Assembly (NCBI GenBank): GCA_902497185.1
Contig: CABVEG010000121.1
Location: 1 to 5,862 of the forward strand
Length of the DNA stretch: 5,862 nucleotides
Source: an uncultured Eubacteriales bacterium
Lineage (GTDB): Bacteria > Bacillota > Clostridia > Lachnospirales > CAG-274
Direction of reading: 5' to 3'
Part shown: positions 1 to 5,862 of the stretch, piece by piece
How the letters are laid out: each line of letters opens with the position of its first letter
How positions within the stretch are numbered: position 1 is the stretch's first letter
Notes under the pieces: generated by a model
Databases searched by the model: none
What the model was told of the DNA's origin: nothing
The model's input: only the letters and a program-made list of their open reading frames with translations
Translations under genes and position numbers: made by a program

Positions 1-15
1 GAGAGGGGTGCTTTT

Positions 16-2196
16 ATGAGTAATGACAATATTAATTTATATGAAGAAAGAAAGAATACCGTGTTCTCTTTTATTAAGGATAGAGAATACAGACCAATGA
101 GAGTTAAGGATATTGCAGCCTTTATGCAGGTGCCCTATAATGAAATGCAGCTTTTATATGATATTATTGATGAGCTTGAATCAGAGGGTAAAATTGTTAA
201 TACACGAAAAGGTAAGATAGTTTCGGCAGAAAGTTTGCATCAGTATGCAGGTACGTTTACAGGAAATAGCAGAGGCTTTGGCTTTGTAAGTGTTGAGGGT
301 ATGGAGGAGGAAATATTTATTCCTGCAAGCTCCACAAACGGTGCTATGCACAAGGATAAGGTAATATGCAGAATTGTAAATCAGACAGGCAGACGTGCAG
401 AGGGTGAAATTGTTAAGGTTCTTGAGCATGGTATGAAGCATATTGTAGGCACATATCAGAAAGTTAAAAATTACGGCTTTGTAATACCTGATGATAAAAA
501 AATGTGTGACGATATTTTTATAGCAACAGGCGATAATATGGGTGCTGTTGATGGTCATAAGGTGCTTGTTAAAATTACTAAGGCTCCCACAAGAACAGAA
601 AATCCGGAAGGTGTAGTTACGGAAATTTTAGGTCATATTAATGATCCGGGTGTTGATATTTTATCAATTATAATGCAATATGACTTGCCTACTGAATTTC
701 CTGATGAGGTTTATAAAGAAATAGAGGATATTGCAGAAACTATTGATAATGAGGATATGTCAGGCAGAGAGGATTTAAGAGATGTAGTAATGGTTACTAT
801 TGATGGAGAGGATGCTAAGGATTTAGATGATGCAGTTTCTGTTGAAAGACTTGAAAACGGAAATTATAAGTTGGGTGTTTATATTGCTGATGTATCTCAT
901 TATGTCAGGGAAAAATCACCTCTTGATAAGGAGGCATATAAAAGAGGTACAAGTGTTTATCTTGTAGACAGAGTTATACCAATGCTTCCCCATAAGCTTT
1001 CAAACGGTATATGTTCTCTTAATGCAGGGGAGGACAGATTTACTCTCTGCTGTATTATGGAAATAGACCACAAGGGAGAGGTTGTTTCTCACGATATAAA
1101 AAAAGCCATTATAAATGTAAACAGGAGAATGAGCTATACTGTGGTATATGACTTGCTTACAAAAGAAAATTCACAATATTATGAGGAGTATAAAGATTTA
1201 GTACCTATGTTTAAGGAGATGGAGAAACTTAGAAATATACTTCTTAATAAAAGACAAAAAAGAGGTGCTATTGAATTTGAAAATGAAGAGGCAAAAATTC
1301 TTTTAGACGAAAATGGTAAGCCTGTCGATATTGTAAAGAGAGAAAGAAATGTAGCAACTAGTATAATTGAGGAGTTTATGCTTATAGCAAATGAAACTGT
1401 AGCAGAGCATTTTTACTGGCTTGAAACTCCTTTTGTATACAGAACTCATGAGGTGCCTGATGAAGAAAAGTATGAAAAACTTCAGCTTTTGGTTGCTCCT
1501 TTCGGTTATGTTTTAAAGGGCAGCTCAAAGCATCCTAAAAGCTATCAGCAGCTTTTAATGCAGACTAAGGATAAGCCTGAAGAAATGCTTATACATCGTA
1601 TGACCCTTAGAAGTATGAAACAGGCTAAGTATACAGCAGATAACGGAAAGCATTTCGGACTTGCAGCAACCTATTACTGCCACTTTACTTCTCCTATAAG
1701 AAGATACCCTGATTTACAAATTCATAGAATTATAAGTGAGTACATTGAGGGCAAACTGGATGAAAAACGGATTAGTCATTATAAGAAAATACTTACAGAG
1801 GTTGCAAGACTGTGTTCAGTAAATGAAAGACGTGCCGAAGATGCTGAAAGAGATACGGATAAGTACAAGATTGTTGAATTTATGCAGGATAAGGTTGGGC
1901 AGGAGTTTGATGGTATTATTTCAGGTGTCACATCATGGGGTATTTATGTTGAACTGCCTAATACTGTTGAGGGTATGGTTTCTGTAAAGGAGCTTGATGA
2001 TGACTACTATGACTTTGACGAAGAACATATGAGATATATAGGAGAAAATACAAATAAGACCTATACTATTGGTGATAAAGTCAGAGTTGTTCTTACAAGG
2101 GCAAGTGTTGAAACGAGAACTATTGATTTTGATTTTGTAGAGGAAGATGAAAGCGAGAAAATACTTGCTCGGTTTAGAAATAAGGTTATAATGTAA
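16..2196 (+). CDS. rnr: Ribonuclease R (RNase II/RNB family 3'-5' exoribonuclease)
   Basis: This 726-residue protein is a complete RNase R, a cytoplasmic hydrolytic exoribonuclease that degrades structured RNA from the 3' end; in known bacteria it also serves mRNA and rRNA quality control and works with tmRNA/SmpB. Domains in order: an N-terminal winged-helix region (about 13-72); cold-shock/OB domain 1 (about 76-135, with RGFGFV at 86-91); cold-shock domain 2 (about 142-205, with YGFV); the RNB catalytic domain (about 250-575); and an S1 domain (about 628-712). The four metal-binding aspartates are visible as D263, D269, D271 and D272, with the same spacing as in E. coli RNase II. SPIRRYPD at 559-566 supplies the conserved RNB arginine. 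The protein ends soon after S1 and lacks the long lysine-rich tail of E. coli RNase R. The start at 16 follows AGGGGTG at 4-10 with a 5-nt gap. The upstream promoter lies outside the window. Family assignment is secure. Confidence 0.97.
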   Translation: MSNDNINLYEERKNTVFSFIKDREYRPMRVKDIAAFMQVPYNEMQLLYDIIDELESEGKIVNTRKGKIVSAESLHQYAGTFTGNSRGFGFVSVEGMEEEIFIPASSTNGAMHKDKVICRIVNQTGRRAEGEIVKVLEHGMKHIVGTYQKVKNYGFVIPDDKKMCDDIFIATGDNMGAVDGHKVLVKITKAPTRTENPEGVVTEILGHINDPGVDILSIIMQYDLPTEFPDEVYKEIEDIAETIDNEDMSGREDLRDVVMVTIDGEDAKDLDDAVSVERLENGNYKLGVYIADVSHYVREKSPLDKEAYKRGTSVYLVDRVIPMLPHKLSNGICSLNAGEDRFTLCCIMEIDHKGEVVSHDIKKAIINVNRRMSYTVVYDLLTKENSQYYEEYKDLVPMFKEMEKLRNILLNKRQKRGAIEFENEEAKILLDENGKPVDIVKRERNVATSIIEEFMLIANETVAEHFYWLETPFVYRTHEVPDEEKYEKLQLLVAPFGYVLKGSSKHPKSYQQLLMQTKDKPEEMLIHRMTLRSMKQAKYTADNGKHFGLAATYYCHFTSPIRRYPDLQIHRIISEYIEGKLDEKRISHYKKILTEVARLCSVNERRAEDAERDTDKYKIVEFMQDKVGQEFDGIISGVTSWGIYVELPNTVEGMVSVKELDDDYYDFDEEHMRYIGENTNKTYTIGDKVRVVLTRASVETRTIDFDFVEEDESEKILARFRNKVIM

Positions 2197-2200
2197 AGTG

Positions 2201-2226
2201 TTGGGCATACTGATCGGTATGCCCAA
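2201..2226 (+). other. Perfect 10-bp hairpin after rnr, without U-tract
   Basis: TTGGGCATAC (2201-2210) and GTATGCCCAA (2217-2226) are exact reverse complements around the 6-nt loop TGATCG. The hairpin starts 4 nt after the rnr stop codon. The next bases (ATTGAATAATGAGG) contain no run of T, and the reverse strand has none either, so it is not a textbook intrinsic terminator in either direction. It could be a weak terminator, a 3'-end stabiliser of rnr mRNA, a processing site or a protein-binding dyad. The structure is seen directly; the function is not. Confidence 0.7.
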
Positions 2227-2236
2227 ATTGAATAAT

Positions 2237-2242
2237 GAGGTG
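2237..2242 (+). promoter_or_regulatory. Ribosome binding site of the methyltransferase gene (decides its start)
   Basis: GAGGTG lies 6 nt before the ATG at 2249 and only 3 nt before the ATG at 2246. The two start codons are adjacent and in frame, so the second methionine is the better placed start. The site lies 10 nt beyond the hairpin, so pairing in the hairpin would not hide it. Confidence 0.65.
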
Positions 2243-2248
2243 TAAATG

Positions 2249-3001
2249 ATGGACAATACAAAATTGTTCAGCGGAAAGGCTGAGGATTACAATAAGGCAA
2301 GACCTGATTACGCAAAGGAATTTATTGAATATTTATATGACAATGTTGGATTTAGCGAAAATTCCGTTATAGCTGATATTGGTTCAGGTACAGGTAAATT
2401 TTCAAGGCATCTTTTGGATAAAGGCAGTACCGTATTTGGTATTGAGCCTAATGATGATATGAGAAAAACTGCTGAAAGAGAATTAAGAGGCTACGGTAAT
2501 TTTATATCTGTAAAGGGACAGGCTGACAACACTTATCTTAAAAATGGTTCTGTGGACTTTGTAACTTCTGCACAGGCATTTCACTGGTTTGATATAGAAA
2601 AATTCAGGTCAGAATGTTTAAGAATTTTAAAGCCAAAGGGTAAAGTTGTTCTTATATGGAATAGCAGAGATGGAAAGAGTATCGTAAATAAAGAAATAGA
2701 TGAAGTAAATAAAAAATATTGTCCTGAATTTAAAGGTTTTTCAGGTGGAATAGTTAAGGACGATGCAAGAATTAATGATTTTTTTCGTGGAAAGTATAAG
2801 CGTATAGAGTTTTTAAATAACTTATATCAAAATAAAGAAAATTTTGTAAGAAGAAGTTTAACAAGCTCCTATGCCTTAACCGAGGATAATGAAAAATATA
2901 ATGAGTATGTCAGAGAATTTGAGAATATATTTGATAAATATTCTAAAGACGGAATAATTGAAGTTAATAACAATACTACAGGTTACATAGGTGAAATATG
3001 A
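2249..3001 (+). CDS. Class I SAM-dependent methyltransferase, probably small-molecule
   Basis: This 250-residue protein (251 if the ATG at 2246 is used) has the seven-strand Rossmann methyltransferase fold. Numbering from the 2246 ATG, motif I is ADIGSGTGKF at 43-52 (SAM-binding glycine loop), the acidic end of strand 2 is E67 in FGIEPNDDM, motif IV lies in DFVTSAQAFHWFD at 104-116, and a post-I strand is LKPKGKVVLIW at 128-138. The A-x-x-HWFD motif is typical of a soluble family that includes yeast Tmt1/Crg1-like enzymes and many uncharacterised bacterial ones acting on small carboxylates or other metabolites. No target-recognition domain for DNA or rRNA is seen. The length fits the family and the C-terminus (TTGYIGEI) looks intact. 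Its TGA stop overlaps the next ATG as ATGA, so it is probably translationally coupled to the acetyltransferase downstream. Sampled lines have about 26-35% G+C, below rnr. The fold is sure; the substrate is unknown. Confidence 0.9.
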   Translation: MDNTKLFSGKAEDYNKARPDYAKEFIEYLYDNVGFSENSVIADIGSGTGKFSRHLLDKGSTVFGIEPNDDMRKTAERELRGYGNFISVKGQADNTYLKNGSVDFVTSAQAFHWFDIEKFRSECLRILKPKGKVVLIWNSRDGKSIVNKEIDEVNKKYCPEFKGFSGGIVKDDARINDFFRGKYKRIEFLNNLYQNKENFVRRSLTSSYALTEDNEKYNEYVREFENIFDKYSKDGIIEVNNNTTGYIGEI

Positions 3002-3429
3002 TAAGAAAATTAAAAAAATCCGATATTGATATAATAATGGATATTTGGCTTAAAGGAAACCTTGAAGCTCATTGTTTTATTGATTCAGATTATTGGAAAA
3101 GCCGTTTTGATGAGGCAAAAGCAGGAATATTGTCGGCAGAAGTATATTTATATGAAGAGAATAATGTAATAAAGGGTTTTATAGGTTTAATTGAAAATTA
3201 TATTGCAGGTGTTTTTATATTAAGTGACTTCAGGTCACAGGGGATTGGTAAAGAACTTATTGACTATGCCAAAAATGTTAAAAATGAACTTATATTAAAT
3301 GTATTTTATAAAAATAAAAGAGCAATTAAGTTTTATTTGAATAATGATTTTATAATTATTAACGAGAAAACAGAAAGTGAAACAGGCGAATGTGAATATA
3401 CAATGAAGTGGTGTTTATATGGAAATTAA
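2998..3429 (+). CDS. GNAT N-acetyltransferase, YiaC/YjaB-like
   Basis: This 143-residue protein is a single GNAT domain that would move an acetyl group from acetyl-CoA to an amine. The acetyl-CoA pyrophosphate loop is RSQGIG at 79-84 (R-x-x-G-x-G), followed by helix GKELIDYA. Motif B is NKRAIKFY at 106-113, with Y113 in the usual general-acid position. The N-terminal part (MIRKLKKSDI, then IWLKGNLEAHCFI at 16-28 and YW at 32-33) and the C-terminal TMKW resemble, from memory, E. coli YiaC and YjaB; YiaC has been reported as a protein lysine acetyltransferase. Resistance-type or small-molecule substrates are equally possible. The start overlaps the upstream stop (ATGA), with AGGTG at 2989-2993 inside the methyltransferase gene. 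By hand count G+C over 3001-3420 is about 26%, well below the flanking housekeeping genes, which suggests a foreign or weakly constrained gene. The family is sure; the substrate is inferred only. Confidence 0.9.
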   Translation: MIRKLKKSDIDIIMDIWLKGNLEAHCFIDSDYWKSRFDEAKAGILSAEVYLYEENNVIKGFIGLIENYIAGVFILSDFRSQGIGKELIDYAKNVKNELILNVFYKNKRAIKFYLNNDFIIINEKTESETGECEYTMKWCLYGN

Positions 3430-3865
3430 AAAAATTAATGAAGATAAAAAGAAGTACATAGATTTGCTGCTTTTAGGTGACGAACAGGAAAGTATGATTG
3501 ACAAATATATTGATAGGGGAGATATGTTTGTTATTGAAGAAAATGGCAAAATATTGGCACAGTGTGTGGTTACAAAAGAAGGTAAGGACATATATGAAAT
3601 AAAAAATATATCCGTATTGCCTAATATGCAGAAAATGGGCTATGGTAAAATGCTTATTGACTATGTTTTTAATTATTATGAGGATTTAAAAACACTGTAT
3701 GTTGGCACAGGTGACAGTATTCTGACAGTACCCTTTTATAAGAAGTGCGGCTTTGTTGAAAGTCATAGAGTTAAAAACTTTTTTATTGATAATTATGACC
3801 ATTCTATTTTTGAAGGCGGAAAACAGTTAAAAGATATGATTTATTTTTGCAAGGAAAAGGCATAA
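3419..3865 (+). CDS. GNAT N-acetyltransferase, YvbK-like subfamily
   Basis: This 148-residue protein is a second, different GNAT acetyltransferase. Strand 4 and the acetyl-CoA loop read IKNISVLPNMQKMGYGKMLI, with the Q-x-x-G-x-G loop at 71-76. Motif B is VPFYKKCGF at 104-112, with Y107 as the likely general acid. The segment LYVGTGDS at 93-100 and the tail FFIDNYDHSIFEGG are hallmarks I associate with Bacillus YvbK-like proteins, whose physiological substrate I do not know. The ATG lies 11 nt inside the end of the preceding GNAT gene in another frame. The Shine-Dalgarno is weak (GAAGTGGTG near 3405-3413), so translation probably relies on coupling to the upstream gene. It ends the three-gene cassette; 84 nt separate it from comM. 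Length is normal and no truncation is seen. It is not a recent duplicate of its neighbour, because the two proteins differ across most of their length. Confidence 0.88.
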   Translation: MEIKKINEDKKKYIDLLLLGDEQESMIDKYIDRGDMFVIEENGKILAQCVVTKEGKDIYEIKNISVLPNMQKMGYGKMLIDYVFNYYEDLKTLYVGTGDSILTVPFYKKCGFVESHRVKNFFIDNYDHSIFEGGKQLKDMIYFCKEKA

Positions 3866-3890
3866 AATTTTAAATTTGAGAAATTTGTTG

Positions 3891-3919
3891 TTGCAAATAG
3901 TACAAAAGGGTGCTAAAAT
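3891..3919 (+). promoter_or_regulatory. Predicted housekeeping-sigma promoter of comM-dprA
   Basis: TTGCAA at 3891-3896 (4 of 6 to TTGACA), a 17-nt spacer, and TAAAAT at 3914-3919 (5 of 6 to TATAAT), preceded by the extended -10 TG at 3911-3912. Transcription would start near 3926-3927, giving a leader of about 24 nt before the comM ATG. A perfect TATAAT at 3926-3931 is an alternative -10, but no -35-like hexamer lies 16-18 nt before it. This is a sequence prediction only; the placement, just ahead of comM and after an 84-nt gap, supports it. Confidence 0.6.
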
Positions 3920-3927
3920 CTTTTGTA
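3901..3927. repeat. Inverted repeat over the comM promoter (possible operator)
   Basis: TACAAAAG (3901-3908) and CTTTTGTA (3920-3927) are exact reverse complements separated by 11 nt. The spacer contains the extended -10 box, and the right arm reaches the predicted start site. The dyad spans 27 bp, a plausible size for a dimeric repressor. In RNA read from upstream it would form a weak, mostly A-U stem, so it may alternatively be a poor terminator. No regulator is visible in the window. Confidence 0.5.
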
Positions 3928-3935
3928 TAATAAAT

Positions 3936-3941
3936 GGAGGG
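3936..3941 (+). promoter_or_regulatory. Ribosome binding site of comM (decides its start)
   Basis: GGAGGG lies 8 nt before the ATG at 3950. This strong site fixes the start at 3950 and argues against an in-frame TTG at 3923, which would add nine residues not expected in the family and falls at or before the predicted transcription start. Confidence 0.85.
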
Positions 3942-3949
3942 TATTATTT

Positions 3950-5479
3950 ATGCTGGCAAAGATAAATTCAAGTGCATTAACGGGAATAAACGGATATAAT
4001 GTTTCAGTAGAGGTAGATATTAGTCAGGGTCTGCCTTCTTTTGATATTGTGGGGCTTCCTGATAATGCAGTAAAGGAGTCAAAGGAAAGAGTTCGTACCG
4101 CAGTTAAAAATTCCGGCTTTGACTTCCCTGTTAAAAAGATTACTGTTAATCTTGCTCCTGCTAATACAAAAAAAGAAGGTCCTGCTTTTGACCTTCCTAT
4201 AGCAGTAGGTATACTTGCCTGTATAGGTAATATTAATGAAAGAGATATTTCAGACAGTATTATAATAGGTGAACTTTCTCTTGACGGAAGTGTAAAGCCT
4301 GTTGACGGTGTTTTACCTATGGTTTATTCAGCCTTTGAAAATGGCTATAAGAAATGTTATGTGCCTGTAGAAAATTCAAGGGAAGCAGCTCTTGTAAAGG
4401 GTATTGAGGTTATAGCAGTTGAGTCTATTGCCGATTTTGTTGAAATAATAAACAAGGAAAGAGAATTTGTTCCTGTAACAGTTGATATAGATGCACTTTT
4501 TTCAGATTCTGAACACTATGAAAATGATTTTTCTGATGTAAAAGGACAGGAAAACGTAAAGCGTGCCCTTGAAATTGCGGCGGCAGGTATGCACAATATA
4601 TTAATGATTGGACCTCCGGGCTCAGGCAAAACAATGATGGCTAAAAGATTGCCGTCTATACTTCCTGATTTAACATTTGAGGAGAGTATAGAAATAACTA
4701 AAATATATTCAGTGTCAGGCTTAATAAGAAATAAAAGTGCTTTAATTACAAAAAGACCCTTCCGTTCACCTCATCATACAATATCAGGCTCTGCCATGGT
4801 TGGAGGCGGTAGAATACCAAAGCCGGGTGAAGTCAGTCTTGCCCACAATGCAATTTTATTTTTAGATGAGCTTCCGGAGTTTCACAGAGATGTTTTGGAG
4901 GAATTAAGACAGCCTTTAGAGGATGGAAAAGTAAATATTTCAAGGGTAAATGGAACAATGAGCTATCCTGCTGATTTTATGCTTGTGGCAAGTATGAATC
5001 CCTGTCCTTGTGGTTATTATGGCTATTCGGATAAATGTACCTGTACACCTAATAAAATAAGCAGGTATATGGGAAGAATAAGTGGTCCCTTATTGGATAG
5101 AATAGATATTCAGGTTGAGGCGGGTCCTGTGGATTATAAATCTCTTTCTAAAAATAAAAGAGGTGAAAGCTCTGCCGATATTAAAAAGAGAGTAGTTGCA
5201 GCTCATAAAATACAGCAGAAAAGATATGAAAATGAAAATATATATTTTAATTCACAGCTTACTGCTTCTCAGATAGAAAAGTATTGTGTTTTAGGTGATA
5301 TGGAAAGAGCTATATTGAAAAGTGCCTTTGACAATCTTAATTTTAGTGCAAGGGCATATCATAAACTTTTGAAGCTGTCAAGAACCATAGCAGACCTTGA
5401 TGGCAGTGAGGATATAAGAGTAAGTCATATTGCAGAGGCTATACAGCTTAGAAATTTAGACAGAAAATTACTTCATTAA
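3950..5479 (+). CDS. comM: ComM/YifB family Mg-chelatase-like AAA+ ATPase (branch-migration helicase)
   Basis: This 509-residue protein is a full-length ComM (family usual about 500-510). In characterised competent bacteria ComM is a hexameric helicase that promotes branch migration while incoming single-stranded DNA is integrated; in non-competent species its role is less clear. Domains in order: an N-terminal Lon-protease-like/ChlI fold (about 1-170, starting MLAKINSSALTG), the AAA+ Mg-chelatase domain (about 195-400), and the C-terminal helical Mg-chelatase domain (about 410-509, with NFSARAYHKLLKLSRTIADL). Walker A is GPPGSGKT at 221-228, Walker B is ILFLDE at 302-307, and SMNP at 348-351 is near sensor 1. 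GPLLDRID at 379-386 carries a conserved arginine. C352, C354, C363 and C365 form a CxC-x8-CxC cluster that may bind metal. The Lon-like domain should not be read as an active protease. dprA follows after 12 nt, so the two genes are probably one transcript. Confidence 0.96.
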   Translation: MLAKINSSALTGINGYNVSVEVDISQGLPSFDIVGLPDNAVKESKERVRTAVKNSGFDFPVKKITVNLAPANTKKEGPAFDLPIAVGILACIGNINERDISDSIIIGELSLDGSVKPVDGVLPMVYSAFENGYKKCYVPVENSREAALVKGIEVIAVESIADFVEIINKEREFVPVTVDIDALFSDSEHYENDFSDVKGQENVKRALEIAAAGMHNILMIGPPGSGKTMMAKRLPSILPDLTFEESIEITKIYSVSGLIRNKSALITKRPFRSPHHTISGSAMVGGGRIPKPGEVSLAHNAILFLDELPEFHRDVLEELRQPLEDGKVNISRVNGTMSYPADFMLVASMNPCPCGYYGYSDKCTCTPNKISRYMGRISGPLLDRIDIQVEAGPVDYKSLSKNKRGESSADIKKRVVAAHKIQQKRYENENIYFNSQLTASQIEKYCVLGDMERAILKSAFDNLNFSARAYHKLLKLSRTIADLDGSEDIRVSHIAEAIQLRNLDRKLLH

Positions 5480-5480
5480 T

Positions 5481-5486
5481 GGGGTG
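5481..5486 (+). promoter_or_regulatory. Ribosome binding site of dprA (decides its start)
   Basis: GGGGTG sits immediately after the comM stop and 5 nt before the ATG at 5492. Other ATGs nearby (5479, 5488) are out of the DprA frame, and the one at 5488 opens a frame that soon stops. Confidence 0.7.
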
Positions 5487-5491
5487 AATGT

Positions 5492-5862
5492 ATGTATACA
5501 GAGAAAAATTACATAATGTGGCTAAGCTCCTTGATGAATGTAAATGTTGAGGGTAAAAAAGCTCTTACAGATACATTAGGCAGCGCCGAAGAAGTGTGGA
5601 AAGCTGACAGAAAAACTCTTTTGTCTGCAAAAGTACTTTCATCTGATGCTGTTGAAGTAATTGTGAAAAGCAGATATAAATATGATATAGATAAGGAACT
5701 TGAAAAACTTCATAACAGTAATGCTGATTTTTATGTGCCCGGGGATAAAGGCTTTCCAAAGCAGCTTACAGTAATGAATGAACCGCCTATGGGAATATAT
5801 GCCATAGGTAATGTTCCCGATTCGGCATATCCTATGGTAAGTATAGTAGGCTCAAGAAGAAT
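5492..5862 (+). CDS. dprA: DNA processing protein DprA, N-terminal part (cut by window end)
   Basis: Only the first 123 codons plus 2 nt are present; a full DprA is usually about 280-380 residues, so this is a window-edge cut and not a broken gene. DprA is a cytoplasmic protein that binds incoming single-stranded DNA during transformation and loads RecA on it. The visible part has a helical N-terminal SAM/HhH-like region (about 5-70, beginning NYIMWLSSLM) and then the family linker with GFPKQL at 87-92 and EPPMGIYAIGN, matching the usual FPxxL...PPxxLYxxGN pattern. The last residues, SIVGSRR at 117-123, are the start of the DprA Rossmann fold (VGSR glycine loop). No stop occurs in the frame. 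It lies 12 nt after comM and is very likely co-transcribed with it. In many Clostridia topA comes next, but that lies outside the window. Confidence 0.93.
   Translation, partial: MYTEKNYIMWLSSLMNVNVEGKKALTDTLGSAEEVWKADRKTLLSAKVLSSDAVEVIVKSRYKYDIDKELEKLHNSNADFYVPGDKGFPKQLTVMNEPPMGIYAIGNVPDSAYPMVSIVGSRR

Noticed and set aside
181..558. Open frame of 125 codons on the - strand inside rnr
   Set aside because: It lies wholly opposite a well-supported RNase R gene, its protein shows no recognisable domain, and its composition (rich in C, N, Y, I) is typical of an antisense shadow.
2246..2248. ATG at 2246 as the methyltransferase start
   Set aside because: Its spacing of 3 nt to GAGGTG is short; the adjacent in-frame ATG at 2249 has 6 nt. 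The difference is one residue and I cannot exclude 2246.
1933..2261. Two - strand open frames over the 3' end of rnr and the hairpin
   Set aside because: Both are antisense to rnr, have no family motif and no convincing ribosome binding site. I treat them as shadows.
3872..3886. AAATTT-GAG-AAATTT inverted repeat after the second GNAT gene as a terminator
   Set aside because: The stem is only 6 bp of A-T pairs with a 3-nt loop and no T-run follows, so it would be too weak; such palindromes are common in A+T-rich gaps.
3926..3931. Perfect TATAAT as the comM -10 box
   Set aside because: No -35-like hexamer lies 16-18 nt upstream, there is no TGn extension, and the start site would fall inside the Shine-Dalgarno. 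The pair at 3891/3914 fits better.
3923..3949. TTG at 3923 as the comM start
   Set aside because: It falls upstream of the strong GGAGGG site and at or before the predicted transcription start. The ATG at 3950 matches the usual ComM N-terminus.
4168..4174. A7 run in comM (also in rnr near 495 and 1096, and in the first GNAT near 3012) as phase-variable tracts
   Set aside because: Seven-base A runs are frequent at this base composition, all frames are intact, and there is no sign of slippage-linked regulation.
4425..5759. Short - strand open frames inside comM and dprA
   Set aside because: They are antisense to clearly conserved proteins and have no recognisable motif.

Overview
The window reads as low-G+C Gram-positive chromosome, most likely from a Clostridia-type anaerobe (a Lachnospiraceae-like source is my guess, not shown). 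The reasons are strong purine-rich Shine-Dalgarno sites, A+T-rich codon choice (AGA, ATA, TTA, GAA), RNase R with the Gram-positive domain order, and a comM-dprA pair. All genes are on the + strand and there is little non-coding DNA.

Layout: (1) 16-2196, a complete rnr gene for RNase R, the processive 3'-5' exoribonuclease. (2) 2197-2248, a short gap with a perfect 10-bp hairpin that lacks a U-tract. (3) 2249-3865, three tightly packed small genes: a class I SAM-dependent methyltransferase, a YiaC/YjaB-like GNAT acetyltransferase (start and stop overlap as ATGA) and a second GNAT of a different subfamily (11-nt overlap). (4) 3866-3949, a gap with a credible extended -10 promoter whose -10 box lies inside an 8+8 bp inverted repeat. 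(5) 3950-5479, complete comM (YifB family AAA+ ATPase/helicase). (6) 5492-5862, the 5' part of dprA, cut by the window edge just as its Rossmann fold begins.

Functionally there are two housekeeping blocks, RNA decay/quality control (rnr) and DNA uptake/recombination (comM-dprA). Between them sits a small accessory-looking cassette of group-transfer enzymes. The first GNAT gene is clearly more A+T-rich (about 26% G+C by hand count) than sampled parts of rnr and comM (roughly 30-50% per line). The cassette is probably translated from one message. Its substrates cannot be read from sequence. smpB, often found just after rnr in Firmicutes, is not in this position.

I see no CRISPR array, transposase, tRNA, rRNA or phage gene. 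No clearly new system is visible. The items most worth a second look are the methyltransferase-GNAT-GNAT cassette, the dyad over the comM promoter, and the hairpin after rnr.
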